The notes: generated from the sequence alone by a model not told the origin. Counted from the first letter of the stretch, positions 27,214 through 35,888 are shown. The stretch is 64,000 nt of DNA from Psychrobacter piscatorii (GCF_001444505.1 NZ_LNDJ01000052.1:1-64000); one strand, 5' to 3'. Numbers and translations: made by a program.

Positions 27214-29544
27214 ATGCGCAAAATTCCTATTTACTCTCATCCTGCTGCTGGTTGGCCTGCGCTGATCTCATCGACACGCAAACTGATGGATTATCAAACC
27301 TTTTTACGCGGTAGTGTCAGCGTCCTAAAGAGCAATCAGCCTCAAGGCGGATTTGACTGCCCAGGCTGCGCGTGGCCAGACCATAAGTCACATAAGCGCA
27401 TCGACGTCTGCGAAAACGGCATCAAAGTCGTCGCCAGCGAAACCATGACGAAAAAGGCGGATGCACAATTTTTTGCGCGGCATACCGTCACCGAGCTGCA
27501 AGGCTGGTCGGGCTATGAGCTTGAGCATAGTGGTCGTTTATCAGAGCCTGTCTATTATGATGCCGCGCAAGATCGCTATGTCCCTATCCCTTGGGAAGCG
27601 GCTTATAGCCTAATCGCTGAGCAGCTAGGACAGCTTGACTCACCCAATGAAGCGCTATTTTATACATCAGGGCGCGTGACCAACGAGCCAGCCTTCTTAT
27701 ATCAGTTATTTGTGCGCTGTTTTGGCACCAATAATTTGCCTGATTGCTCAAATATGTGTCATGAACCAACGTCCGTCATGCTCAGCAAACAGTTAGGTAT
27801 CGGTAAAGCCACGGTCATGCTAGAGGACTTTGAGCAGGCCAAGCTGATATTGATGTTTGGACAAAACCCAGCGACTAACCATCCACGAATGCTCGAGATG
27901 CTCGCCCACGCGCATGAGCAAGGGTGCCGCATCATCTCGATTAATCCGATGCGCGAGCAAGGCTTGAGTAGATTTAGAAATCCGCAAAAGCCCACGCATA
28001 TGGCCGCGGGTCAAAGTGATGATATGGTCGATGATGTCATTCAAATTCAAATCGGCGGTGATGCAGCGCTGCTAACGGGTATTGCTAAATGGCTGATTGA
28101 AAATGATAGAATCAACCATGATTTTATTACCACTCACACCGCAGGGTTTGAACCGCTAAAACAATGGCTGACAGAGCAGACTTGGGAAGATATCACACTT
28201 GGCTGCAGTATTTCTCAGTCCGATATTATCAGCTTAGCGGGACTAGTGGCTGATAGTTCAGCGACCATTTGCACTTGGGGCATGGGTATCACCCAGCATG
28301 TGCAAGGCGATGACAATGTTGCGATGATTACCAATTTATTGCTGCTAATGGGTATGATTGGTATTGATGGTGCGGGCGCCTCCCCTATTCGTGGTCACTC
28401 CAACGTTCAGGGCGATCGTACCATGGGTATCCATGAACGCCCGAGTAAAACCTTATTAGACAGTCTAGAGCGCGTCTTTGAGCGTCCTATGCCAAAAGAG
28501 CATGGCTATGATGTCGTCACAGGCGCCAAAGCCCTTATCAAAGGTGAATTAAAAGTGTTTATGGGTATGGGAGGCAATTACGCGGTCGCCGCACCTGACA
28601 CCAGCGCTATTCAACAAGCATTAACCACCACTCAACTCAACATATTTGTCGGTACCAAGCTCAATGAAACCATGCTATACCCAGGAGCAAACAACGTCAT
28701 TCTGCCTTGTCTGGGTCGTACTGAGCGTATCCTGACAACAAAAGGTGAGCAGTTTGCAACGATTGAAGATTCAATGTGTCAGATAGTTCCAACCCAAGGT
28801 AAGCTTAAACCTGTGAGTGATACCTTAAAGTCTGAGGCAAAGATTATAGCGGAGCTTGCGACACACGTACTTGGCGCTGACTCCTCTATTCCTTGGCTTG
28901 CCATGAGCGAAGATTTTGATCTCATTCGAGACTATATTGCTCAAACCATTAATGGTTTTGAAGACTTCAATCAGCGCATTCACAACTCGCAACGTGGTTT
29001 TCATTTGTATCATGCGGCTCGCCATCGTGTATGGAATACCGAGAGTGGCAAAGCTCAGTTTGAAGTACCACAATACCCTATCACTTATGTCGCTGCCCAA
29101 ATGGCGGATACACATGACATTGATCATGAGGACACAACGCAAAAGGTTTGGCAATTGACCAGTGTCCGTAGTCACGATCAATTTAATACGATGATATTCG
29201 GGTTTAAAGACCGCTATCGCCAGACCAATCGCCGCGACGTGCTATTTATGCATCCAGATGAGATGAGCCGCCTAGGCTGGCAAAAAGGAGATCAGGTGAT
29301 GGTATCGCGGCACGCCAGCAGCTCAAGCCACACAGCGTATAAAAACAAGCCGCGCGTACTAGGGCCGCTCATATTGACTGAGATGGATATCGCCGCCAAT
29401 GCCGTCGCCGCCTATTATCCTGAATGTAACGACCTGTTTGATTTGGATACCCATGCGCCAGACTCTCATATCCCAGCATACAAATCGACGACCGTGATCT
29501 TAGAGCGTGTGAATACAAGTGTTCAGACAGTCGAACCTGTATAA
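27214..29544 (+). CDS. YdeP-like molybdopterin oxidoreductase
   Basis: A 776-residue soluble protein of the FdhF/YdeP family (formate-dehydrogenase alpha-like). It lacks the classical N-terminal 4Fe-4S motif and instead shows GFDCPGCAWPD (about 37-47), as in YdeP. Molybdopterin-binding blocks include YTSGRVTNEPAF, DCSNMCHEP (Cys near the active site), GQNPATNHPR, WGMGITQH, and GASPIRGHSNVQGDRT. The C-terminal MopB domain contains TVRSHDQFNT-like RSHDQFNTMIF. I chose ATG 27214, preceded by GAGG at 6 bases, over ATG 27178. The adjacent fdhD supplies the sulfuration needed for such enzymes. Substrate unknown; YdeP is linked to acid resistance in E. coli. Confidence 0.9.
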   Translation: MRKIPIYSHPAAGWPALISSTRKLMDYQTFLRGSVSVLKSNQPQGGFDCPGCAWPDHKSHKRIDVCENGIKVVASETMTKKADAQFFARHTVTELQGWSGYELEHSGRLSEPVYYDAAQDRYVPIPWEAAYSLIAEQLGQLDSPNEALFYTSGRVTNEPAFLYQLFVRCFGTNNLPDCSNMCHEPTSVMLSKQLGIGKATVMLEDFEQAKLILMFGQNPATNHPRMLEMLAHAHEQGCRIISINPMREQGLSRFRNPQKPTHMAAGQSDDMVDDVIQIQIGGDAALLTGIAKWLIENDRINHDFITTHTAGFEPLKQWLTEQTWEDITLGCSISQSDIISLAGLVADSSATICTWGMGITQHVQGDDNVAMITNLLLLMGMIGIDGAGASPIRGHSNVQGDRTMGIHERPSKTLLDSLERVFERPMPKEHGYDVVTGAKALIKGELKVFMGMGGNYAVAAPDTSAIQQALTTTQLNIFVGTKLNETMLYPGANNVILPCLGRTERILTTKGEQFATIEDSMCQIVPTQGKLKPVSDTLKSEAKIIAELATHVLGADSSIPWLAMSEDFDLIRDYIAQTINGFEDFNQRIHNSQRGFHLYHAARHRVWNTESGKAQFEVPQYPITYVAAQMADTHDIDHEDTTQKVWQLTSVRSHDQFNTMIFGFKDRYRQTNRRDVLFMHPDEMSRLGWQKGDQVMVSRHASSSSHTAYKNKPRVLGPLILTEMDIAANAVAAYYPECNDLFDLDTHAPDSHIPAYKSTTVILERVNTSVQTVEPV

Positions 29545-29550
29545 GTGGTG

Positions 29551-30597
29551 ATGATCACTGAAAGTAATTTTGAGCAAAGTGAGTCCTCTAGCAAAATGGC
29601 TATGATGGCAGAGACAACTGAAACTAGAGTGATTATGACTGAGATATCTGAGGATAATGATAATGGCGCAGCCGAGACAATGCTCGCTCGCAAACATTTA
29701 GCACAGAAGCATTATTATCCATCGGACAAGGCTCATGGAGCCGATATACCTCAAAGCTGTGTTGAGTCTCAAACCACCAGTTTGGCAGTAGAGGCAGCGG
29801 TATCAATCGTTATTAATGGGATTCATTATGCGGTACTGATGGCCAGCCCTTACCAACTAGAGTATTTGGCTGTTGGGTTCTTATTTAGCGAGGGCTTGAT
29901 TCAGCACAGTCATGAGTTGCTTGATTGGGAAGTGACACATCTTACAGATATTGCCAGCTACCAAAATTTTGCTCAATCCTTAAACGATGGCGATCTTGAA
30001 TCCGCCTCCATTGAGCAACGCTTAGAGCAATTTCAAGATTATGATATCTATGTCGTAGAGCTGGTGATAAACCAACGCTGCCATCAGCGCATCCAAGCCC
30101 AAAAGCGCCAACTGGCGGGGCGTACAGGCTGCGGTATGTGCGGTATCACGGGGCTGACACAGGCATTGCCCGACTTGAGCCACTACTCACAAGCAAACAT
30201 GCATAGCTATAAGGCACCCGTGCCAAGCCTTGAGTATCTATTAGCACTACGTCAGCAAGTAGATGCCACACAGCATACACACCAACTGACAGGAGCTGTG
30301 CATGCAGCAGCGACCCTGCATGACGAGCAGCTGTATTTGTTTGAAGATGTTGGCCGTCACAATGCACTCGACAAATTAATCGGTTGGCAGCTGCGCAACA
30401 AGCGAGAGGCAGACTGTGTGCTGATGACCTCACGCTTGTCTATCGAGCTGGTACAAAAATCGATTCGTGGGCGTATCCCTTGGCTCGTTGGCATGTCTGC
30501 TCCCACCAGTACGGCCGTACGGGTCGCCCAGCGCTATGGTTTGGGGCTGGCTGGTTTTTTGCGTGACAATAGAGTCACCTACTACACTGGTATTTGA
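29551..30597 (+). CDS. fdhD: Formate dehydrogenase accessory sulfurtransferase FdhD
   Basis: A 348-residue protein that transfers sulfur from IscS to the molybdenum cofactor of formate-dehydrogenase-like enzymes. The first 65 residues are a poorly conserved Ser/Glu/Thr-rich extension. Family marks are SIVINGIHYAVLMASP and YLAVGFLFSEGLI (the latter spanning about 105-117), the redox-active CGMCG (about 192-196), and GRHNALDKLIG (about 262-272). It starts 6 bases after the upstream stop; the ATG at 29551 was taken, though GTG at 29545 or 29548 is possible. Being paired with the YdeP-like gene suggests that enzyme is its client. Confidence 0.94.
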   Translation: MITESNFEQSESSSKMAMMAETTETRVIMTEISEDNDNGAAETMLARKHLAQKHYYPSDKAHGADIPQSCVESQTTSLAVEAAVSIVINGIHYAVLMASPYQLEYLAVGFLFSEGLIQHSHELLDWEVTHLTDIASYQNFAQSLNDGDLESASIEQRLEQFQDYDIYVVELVINQRCHQRIQAQKRQLAGRTGCGMCGITGLTQALPDLSHYSQANMHSYKAPVPSLEYLLALRQQVDATQHTHQLTGAVHAAATLHDEQLYLFEDVGRHNALDKLIGWQLRNKREADCVLMTSRLSIELVQKSIRGRIPWLVGMSAPTSTAVRVAQRYGLGLAGFLRDNRVTYYTGI

Positions 30598-30870
30598 TGA
30601 GTATTGCCTAACCACATTTTCTAAATCCTGTCGTTATCACCGATCCGTTTACTTTGATACCCTCACATTGATCATTTAATACTGCCACCATTCAATACGT
30701 TAGCCTTATTGATACCCTCACAAACACCTTTTCATAAACCCCATTTGTCAATGCCATTTTTCTTGAGGTCTGCCTCTGCCTTTTGGTCATTTATGACAGA
30801 TAACTGACCGATAGATTTGAGCTTCACGGCAGAATAGGGTACCCTTAGTGCACGAGTATGTTACACATAG

Positions 30871-30898
30871 TTAACATAGCTGTAGTTTTATTTATAAA
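30871..30898 (+). promoter_or_regulatory. Promoter at the head of the hairpin-rich region
   Basis: TTAACA (30871-30876), a 16-base spacer and TATAAA (30893-30898) predict a transcript starting near 30905, just before the first hairpin. Confidence 0.6.
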
Positions 30899-30904
30899 TA
30901 CCGA

Positions 30905-31380
30905 GCCTATGGTGCGACGCATCAGGGCTGTAGCGTGTTTGATACTTAACTACAGGTAATGCGTCAATTACCTAATCATGGGCAAAAATTCGCTCATGCT
31001 TGGGTGTATTTCAGCCGGCTATACATATTAGCCGATAAAGCTGTCTACACTTAGCACCGTCATCAGCAGATGGCTGAGTGCTTATCCATAATTTTGCTGT
31101 AGATACCTGCCTTGTCAGCGCTCTATAGCAGCCAGCTACTATCAAGTATGACCACTTGACAGCGTGATGGACTATCCATCAACAGACGCATGCTGATGAC
31201 TGCCCTGCGATTTTTGTGAGACGTGGCTCACTGTTGCATGTGATTTTTTCAAATGACGTACAACAGTGAGTGACCGGCATGATGTCAATGGACAGTTGTC
31301 ATTTACAGGTTACAGGATCTACTCTTGAAACACCAAGTACGCCAGCGCGCTGCATTTGGGTCGGCGCTGACCGCTTTTTG
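30905..31380 (+). ncRNA. Candidate structured RNA or long leader
   Basis: About 475 bases with successive hairpins: GACGCAT/ATGCGTC plus CTGTAG/CTACAG (30916-30965); an alternative overlapping AGGTAAT/ATTACCT (30954-30973); CAGC-CGGCTA/TAGCCG-GCTG (31012-31043); AGCAC-TCAGC/GCTGA-GTGCT (31053-31082); TCAAGT/ACTTGA (31142-31159); GATGGA/TCCATC (31166-31180); CTCACTGTTG/CAACAGTGAG (31227-31270); CAGCGC/GCGCTG (31343-31369) followed by CTTTTTG. No known RNA family was recognised (not RNase P, 6S, 4.5S or tmRNA). It could be a free RNA with its own promoter and weak terminator, or a regulatory leader of the symporter. Confidence 0.4.
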
Positions 31381-31449
31381 TGACGGCCAACTGTTTGTTA
31401 GCACTGTGTGATGCCTCTACATAAGACTTTTATGGGCTTTATTGTATTC

Positions 31450-31477
31450 TTAACAGTTTTGGATAAAGTTATATTAT
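31450..31477 (+). promoter_or_regulatory. Promoter of the sodium:solute symporter gene
   Basis: TTAACA (31450-31455), a 16-base spacer and TATTAT (31472-31477). It predicts a leader of about 27 bases ending in a GAGGT ribosome site before ATG 31511. Confidence 0.6.
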
Positions 31478-31510
31478 TAAACTTTTATTTATGTAAAATA
31501 ATCGCGAGGT

Positions 31511-33178
31511 ATGAATTTGAAAACTGAGTCACTGTTCCAATTTTCATCGTTAACCATTATTTTATTGTTGTTAGCGTTTTATGGCGGCACGTATTTGTTG
31601 TCATTGCTGATCAAAAAAGACAAAGAAACCACTTCAGGATTTATGGTGGCAGGCCATGGCGTCGGCTTTGGCATGGGTGCTGCTAGTATGACCGCTACTT
31701 GGATTTGGGCGGCATCGTTTTATGCGGCGGCGACCTCTGGCTACAAGTATGGCGTGTCAGGGCCGATACATTACGGCTTTTGGGGCGCGCTGATGATCTT
31801 ATTCATCTATCCTTTTGGTATGCGCTTTCGTGAGCTTGCACCCGATGGTCATACCTTAGGTGAGCTTATCCACGCCCGCCATGGCTCATCAAGCCAATTA
31901 ATTTTAGCCATATCCAACCTTATGGGCAGCTTAATTAGCTTGATGGTCAACTTTACTGCAGCTGGGGCGTTGGTGTCGGTATTATCGCCATTATCGTTTC
32001 AGACGGGGGTCATGATTGCAGGTATCGGGGTGCTAAGCTACACCCTAACCTCAGGGTTTCGCGCTTCCGTCTTTACAGACTTTGCGCAATTGGTCGCTTT
32101 GATGGCCATCGGTATTGTCATTATTCCAGCGGTACTGTTTGCGATGGGTGGGCCGCAAGTCATGGTCGATGGCCTCTCTAACCTCACGTTTGAACAGCAG
32201 GATTTCTTTTCATCCGAAGCGTTTTTTCAGCAAGGAGCGCCCTATTTTGTCGCTGTACTTGCTTATGCGATTGGTAACCAAACCATCACGCAGCGCTTGT
32301 TTGCGATCGATAAGACTAAGATTAAACAGACCTTTATTACCGCCACGGTCGGCTATGCTGGTATCGTCATCGGTCTTGGTATGATCGGATTGATGGCTTT
32401 GACCATCGGTATCGAGCCACTAGATGGCAATATGAACAACCTCATCCCGCAGATGGTCAGCACTTACTTGCACCCTGTATTTATCGCCCTATTCTTTATC
32501 TTAGTCATTGGCTCATTGTCATCGACTGCTGATTCGGATTTGTCGGCATTATCGACCATTATGATGGCAGATGTATACGGTAAAAACATCGCTAGAGGTA
32601 AAGTCAAACCTAAGACCATGATGCTCGTTGGTCGTAGCACGATGATTATCGCCACCGCTGCCGGACTGATCTTTGCCAGCTTTAAGCTAGATATCTTGGT
32701 GATGCTCGTATTCGTCGGTGCATTATGGGGCGCGATTGTTTTTCCGGTCATCGCCAGTGTGTTTTGGAACCGCGTGACCAATGCCGCCTTTACCTCGGCA
32801 GTCATCATCGGCCTGCTGCTATTCTGTGTGGTACGCTTTGAGCTGCTACCAATGACAGGCTTTACTGCCCTTTTCTTTGAAATACTGGCCAGTGTGGGCG
32901 CCGCAGTCGTGATTGGACTGATGGTCTTTGGCTTTTTGGGTCGTAAAATCGGCATGGTAGCGGCAGCGATAACGCTGGTACTGATGCTCATTTTTGCCAC
33001 AGGCTTCTTACGTCAGTACATGGTACTACTGGCCTCACTAACAGCCTATGGTGCCAGCACCATTGTTTGTATCATCGTTAGCCTCATGGGTGATGAACAC
33101 TTTGATTTTGCTTTAATCAATCAACGTGTCGGCGATTATGATAAAAAAGCCAAGACATCGACCTCTGAGCTTTCATAA
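31511..33178 (+). CDS. Sodium:solute symporter family protein
   Basis: A 555-residue inner-membrane protein with 13 or so hydrophobic helices of the SSS (sodium/solute symporter) family, closest in style to urea-active-transporter-like members. Family blocks are FMVAGHGVGFGMGAASMTAT (about 44-63), TLTSGFRASVFTDFAQ (about 177-192), and SLSSTADSDLSALSTIMMADVY (split around 338-359), the sodium-site region. The substrate cannot be told. The 44-residue membrane protein gene 94 bases downstream is probably its accessory partner. It has its own promoter, just after the hairpin-rich region. Confidence 0.92.
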   Translation: MNLKTESLFQFSSLTIILLLLAFYGGTYLLSLLIKKDKETTSGFMVAGHGVGFGMGAASMTATWIWAASFYAAATSGYKYGVSGPIHYGFWGALMILFIYPFGMRFRELAPDGHTLGELIHARHGSSSQLILAISNLMGSLISLMVNFTAAGALVSVLSPLSFQTGVMIAGIGVLSYTLTSGFRASVFTDFAQLVALMAIGIVIIPAVLFAMGGPQVMVDGLSNLTFEQQDFFSSEAFFQQGAPYFVAVLAYAIGNQTITQRLFAIDKTKIKQTFITATVGYAGIVIGLGMIGLMALTIGIEPLDGNMNNLIPQMVSTYLHPVFIALFFILVIGSLSSTADSDLSALSTIMMADVYGKNIARGKVKPKTMMLVGRSTMIIATAAGLIFASFKLDILVMLVFVGALWGAIVFPVIASVFWNRVTNAAFTSAVIIGLLLFCVVRFELLPMTGFTALFFEILASVGAAVVIGLMVFGFLGRKIGMVAAAITLVLMLIFATGFLRQYMVLLASLTAYGASTIVCIIVSLMGDEHFDFALINQRVGDYDKKAKTSTSELS

Positions 33179-33272
33179 ACACAGGTAGCGAGCACCGCTT
33201 GCGGGTTTGGCAGTTGGTCAATATGTGACCCGCTGCACAGGCAACCCTTCATAAATACTATAAGGAGATATC

Positions 33273-33407
33273 ATGGACAACGTCTTTATCTACGGCTTAT
33301 ATATTTTAATTTGGCCAGCCATTACGCTCGGCGTGCTGGTATTGATTTGTACCGCGACTTATCGCGATATCAAACGAGCCAAACGTAATAACGAAGAGAT
33401 ATTATAA
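33273..33407 (+). CDS. Small membrane protein, probable symporter accessory subunit
   Basis: A 44-residue ORF: ATG at 33273 with a strong AAGGAG site 5 bases upstream, stop TAA at 33405. Residues 5-27 form one hydrophobic helix (FIYGLYILIWPAITLGVLVL), followed by a basic, charged tail (RDIKRAKRNNEE). Very short one-helix proteins encoded directly after SSS symporter genes are known as symporter small accessory proteins; position and layout fit. A plain one-helix toxin-like peptide is less likely given the operon position. Confidence 0.8.
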   Translation: MDNVFIYGLYILIWPAITLGVLVLICTATYRDIKRAKRNNEEIL

Positions 33408-33542
33408 AAGTACACACTCAATGATCATTACTCTCATCAGTGAGTCCGGCTCGCTGATGAGCCTGAATACGCAAAAAACTCATAAAAAAGCACTAAAATC
33501 AGCACAAGTGAGAAAATAAGCTATTTTTAGCCAAAAAATGAC

Positions 33543-33570
33543 TTGTAATTTGGCATATTTTTGCTAATAT
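33543..33570 (+). promoter_or_regulatory. Promoter of the tRNA-Cys gene
   Basis: TTGTAA (33543-33548), a 16-base spacer and TAATAT (33565-33570), 14 bases before the tRNA. Confidence 0.65.
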
Positions 33571-33584
33571 AGTCCACCTTGATT

Positions 33585-33658
33585 GGCTGGATGGCAGAGT
33601 GGTCATGCAGCGGACTGCAACTCCGTTAACGCCGGTTCGATTCCGACTCCAGCCTCCA
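33585..33658 (+). tRNA. tRNA-Cys (anticodon GCA)
   Basis: A 74-base cloverleaf with acceptor stem GGCTGGA/TCCAGCC, discriminator T, encoded CCA, anticodon GCA in CTGCAACT, and the T-loop GGTTCGATTCC. Confidence 0.97.
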
Positions 33659-33688
33659 ATTATTTATTAACTTTACGTTAATTTTGGC

Positions 33689-33716
33689 TTGCATTATTAT
33701 CTCAACTGATTATAAT
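33689..33716 (+). promoter_or_regulatory. Promoter of the tRNA-Leu gene
   Basis: TTGCAT (33689-33694), a 16-base spacer and a perfect TATAAT (33711-33716). Confidence 0.65.
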
Positions 33717-33782
33717 AGCGACCACTTATCTAGTAACTAGACAGTCTATCAGCTAGTTTACATGTTAGATAACACAAGTTTT

Positions 33783-33869
33783 GCCCGGGTGGTGAAATTG
33801 GTAGACACAAGGGATTTAAAATCCCTCGCTAGCAATAGCGTGCCGGTTCAAGTCCGGCTCCGGGTACCA
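33783..33869 (+). tRNA. tRNA-Leu (anticodon TAA)
   Basis: An 87-base class II tRNA: acceptor GCCCGGG paired (with two G-U) to TCCGGGT, anticodon TAA in ATTTAAAAT, a long variable arm (CTCGCTAGCAATAGCG) and encoded CCA. A terminator follows 33 bases downstream. Confidence 0.97.
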
Positions 33870-33902
33870 TTACATAGTCCTATACTATCTTATAGAACAG
33901 CT

Positions 33903-33930
33903 AAAGCCCCTGATATCAGGGGCTTTGTTG
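33903..33930 (+). terminator. Terminator after tRNA-Leu
   Basis: A perfect inverted repeat AAAGCCCCTGAT/ATCAGGGGCTTT followed by GTTG. Confidence 0.85.
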
Positions 33931-34026
33931 TATCTGGCGTTCTATACTGTCCTGCTCTATCGAAGTTTATTCAAAAGCACCGTCCATTAATTTTCCATGC
34001 GCCATTGCCATAGCAATTAGAGTTGC

Positions 34027-34076
34027 GGTACAAGTCAGAACATTTAAAGAGCCCTTTAAATATTCTGACTTGCACC
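34027..34076. repeat. Near-perfect 50-base inverted repeat
   Basis: Arms GGT-CAAGTCAGAA-ATTTAAAG and CTTTAAAT-TTCTGACTTG-ACC pair over 21 bp with two A/C mismatches around a 4-base loop AGCC. No T-run follows on either strand, so it is not a standard terminator, although it sits about 80 bases after the acyl-CoA ligase stop. Confidence 0.85.
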
Positions 34077-34157
34077 ACTACACTTAGCAAAACCTATGTC
34101 ATTGTCATACTTGAGCCTTTTAAGATGATGCTGATATTATGGTCTAAGATCATGCCA

Positions 34158-35786
34158 TCACATCTCTAATAGCGCATCACCATACTCATCACGCAAGTCT
34201 TTTTTCACCATTTTTCCGGCACCGTTTAGTAAGATGTTCTCTACAAAAATAACTTTGTCAGGTATCTGCCAGCTAGCAATTTTATCTTCATAAAAACTTA
34301 GCACTTGTGACTCATCGAGTTCTGCATTCTCTTCTTTTACCACAATCAGTACCGGACGTTCTCCCCATTTTTTATGTTTTGCGGCGATAGCAGCTGCCAT
34401 TTTTATCTGTGGATGGCCGGCAGCGATATTTTCAAGCTCTACTGAGGAGATCCATTCTCCACCAGACTTAATTAAATCTTTTGATCGGTCACGAATATTC
34501 ATATAACCATCAGCATCAATAGTTGCAATATCACCCGTGTCAAACCAGCCATCTTCTGTAATGGCATCAGGATTCTCTGTATAATAATCGTTGATAATCC
34601 AGTGACCTTTGATCTGCAAGCGACCCTGAGACACTCCATCCTCTTTGACTGGTTTAAGTGGCTCATCAGTGTCTATGAGACGTAACTGAACACCATACGG
34701 TGGACGTCCTTGAGCGTTACGTAGCTCGTTAATCTCATCGTCACTCAGCGATTTATGCTTAGCCTTTATCTGATTCATCGTACCAAGCGGACTGGTCTCT
34801 GTCATACCCCAGCCGTGTATCGCATCGCAATTAAAGTCTTCTCTAAACGTTTTAATCACTGATGGTGGACAAGCGGCGCCACCGACAATGGTCCGCGTCA
34901 TACTATCAAGCTTACTGCCTCTGGCTTTAGCAGCGGTCAATAGGCTTTGCCAAATCGTGGGAACACCTAACGCAACCGTCACCTTATAATCATCAATGAG
35001 AGATACTAGGCTATCACCATCCAAATTGGGACCTGGGAGCATCAGAGAGCAGCCAGTTAATGCAGCCGCATAAGGGGTTCCCCACGCGTTGACATGGAAC
35101 ATCGGTACCACGGGTAGCAAAACATCTTGTGCAGAGAGCGCGGAGACATCAGGCATGCATAACGCCATCGCATGTAGCACAGAAGAACGATGCGTATATA
35201 AAATCCCTTTAGGGTTACCAGTAGTTCCTGATGTGTAGCACAAAGAGCTGGCTGTTGCTTCATCGAATTGAGGCCAGTCAAAGTCAGTAGAATTTTCTGC
35301 TAATAGCTCATCAAAGAACAGTACATTAGGCAGTTTTTCTACGATACTATCATCTCGATCACTTAGACAAATGAAGTGTTCAACACCTTTGATATGCTCT
35401 TTGATTGCCATAATTAGTGGTAGGAAAGTAGTATCAAAAAACAGTACACGATCATCAGCGTCATTGATAATGTAGCTAAGCTGCTCGGGGAACAAACGTG
35501 GATTGATAGTATGGCAAACCATGCCACTACCTGAAATCGCATACCAAGCTTCTAAATGACGACGATTGTTCCAAGCCAAAGTCGCTATGCGTTCTGATGA
35601 TTTAAGTCCCAGTGTAGCCAATGCTTTGGCCAATCGTTTTGAGTTATCTGAGACAGTGCGCCAATTGGTATGAGTCATCTGTCCATCGACTTCTTTGGAC
35701 AAAACTGCCGTATCACCATGATAACGGGCAGCGTGTTCGATTAGACCACTGATCAGCAATGGCTGATACATCATTTTTCCTAACAT
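34158..35786 (-). CDS. Fatty-acid--CoA ligase (AMP-binding enzyme)
   Basis: A 542-residue acyl-CoA synthetase of the ANL superfamily, activating a carboxylic acid with ATP and CoA. Marks are YTSGTTGNPKG (P-loop), GWGMTETSP, the DTGDIATID block (aspartate binding ribose) and GKMVKKDLRDEY near the C-terminus with the catalytic lysine. It resembles AlkK-type medium/long-chain acid ligases; chain length is not readable. I chose ATG 35786, preceded by GGGAG, which gives the usual MYQPLL-type N-terminus, over upstream in-frame ATGs. A promoter overlapping a perfect inverted repeat lies upstream. Confidence 0.9.
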   Translation of the reverse strand: MLGKMMYQPLLISGLIEHAARYHGDTAVLSKEVDGQMTHTNWRTVSDNSKRLAKALATLGLKSSERIATLAWNNRRHLEAWYAISGSGMVCHTINPRLFPEQLSYIINDADDRVLFFDTTFLPLIMAIKEHIKGVEHFICLSDRDDSIVEKLPNVLFFDELLAENSTDFDWPQFDEATASSLCYTSGTTGNPKGILYTHRSSVLHAMALCMPDVSALSAQDVLLPVVPMFHVNAWGTPYAAALTGCSLMLPGPNLDGDSLVSLIDDYKVTVALGVPTIWQSLLTAAKARGSKLDSMTRTIVGGAACPPSVIKTFREDFNCDAIHGWGMTETSPLGTMNQIKAKHKSLSDDEINELRNAQGRPPYGVQLRLIDTDEPLKPVKEDGVSQGRLQIKGHWIINDYYTENPDAITEDGWFDTGDIATIDADGYMNIRDRSKDLIKSGGEWISSVELENIAAGHPQIKMAAAIAAKHKKWGERPVLIVVKEENAELDESQVLSFYEDKIASWQIPDKVIFVENILLNGAGKMVKKDLRDEYGDALLEM

Positions 35787-35856
35787 AGTACACTCCCTGT
35801 CGTTGTTAAAAGTTCGCTTATTTTTATTCATGTATCCTCTAATACTAAAAATAAAC

Positions 35857-35888
35857 CACAATTAAGAATAATCAGAATTGTGTGTCAA
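35857..35888 (-). promoter_or_regulatory. Promoter with embedded operator-like repeat for the acyl-CoA ligase
   Basis: On the minus strand TTGACA (35888-35883), a 17-base spacer and TTAATT (35865-35860). A perfect inverted repeat CACAATT/AATTGTG (35857-35863 and 35876-35882, 12 bases apart) covers the spacer and -10, as expected for a repressor site. Confidence 0.55.

Larger units (their letters stand above)
30598..31510 (+). other. Long hairpin-rich non-coding region
   Basis: About 910 bases without a credible gene between fdhD and the symporter. The first 250 bases are plain AT-rich spacer. From 30871 there is a good promoter, a chain of hairpins to about 31380, and a second promoter for the symporter at 31450-31477. 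See the separate entries. Confidence 0.7.

Noticed and set aside
31279..31383. 34-codon plus-strand frame in the hairpin-rich region
   Set aside because: No ribosome site and no protein-like pattern; it runs through a hairpin. Chance ORF is more likely.
30598..31510. RNase P, 6S or 4.5S RNA in the long spacer
   Set aside because: Their conserved core sequences are absent.
33762..34013. 83-codon frame starting before tRNA-Leu
   Set aside because: It reads through the tRNA and its terminator.
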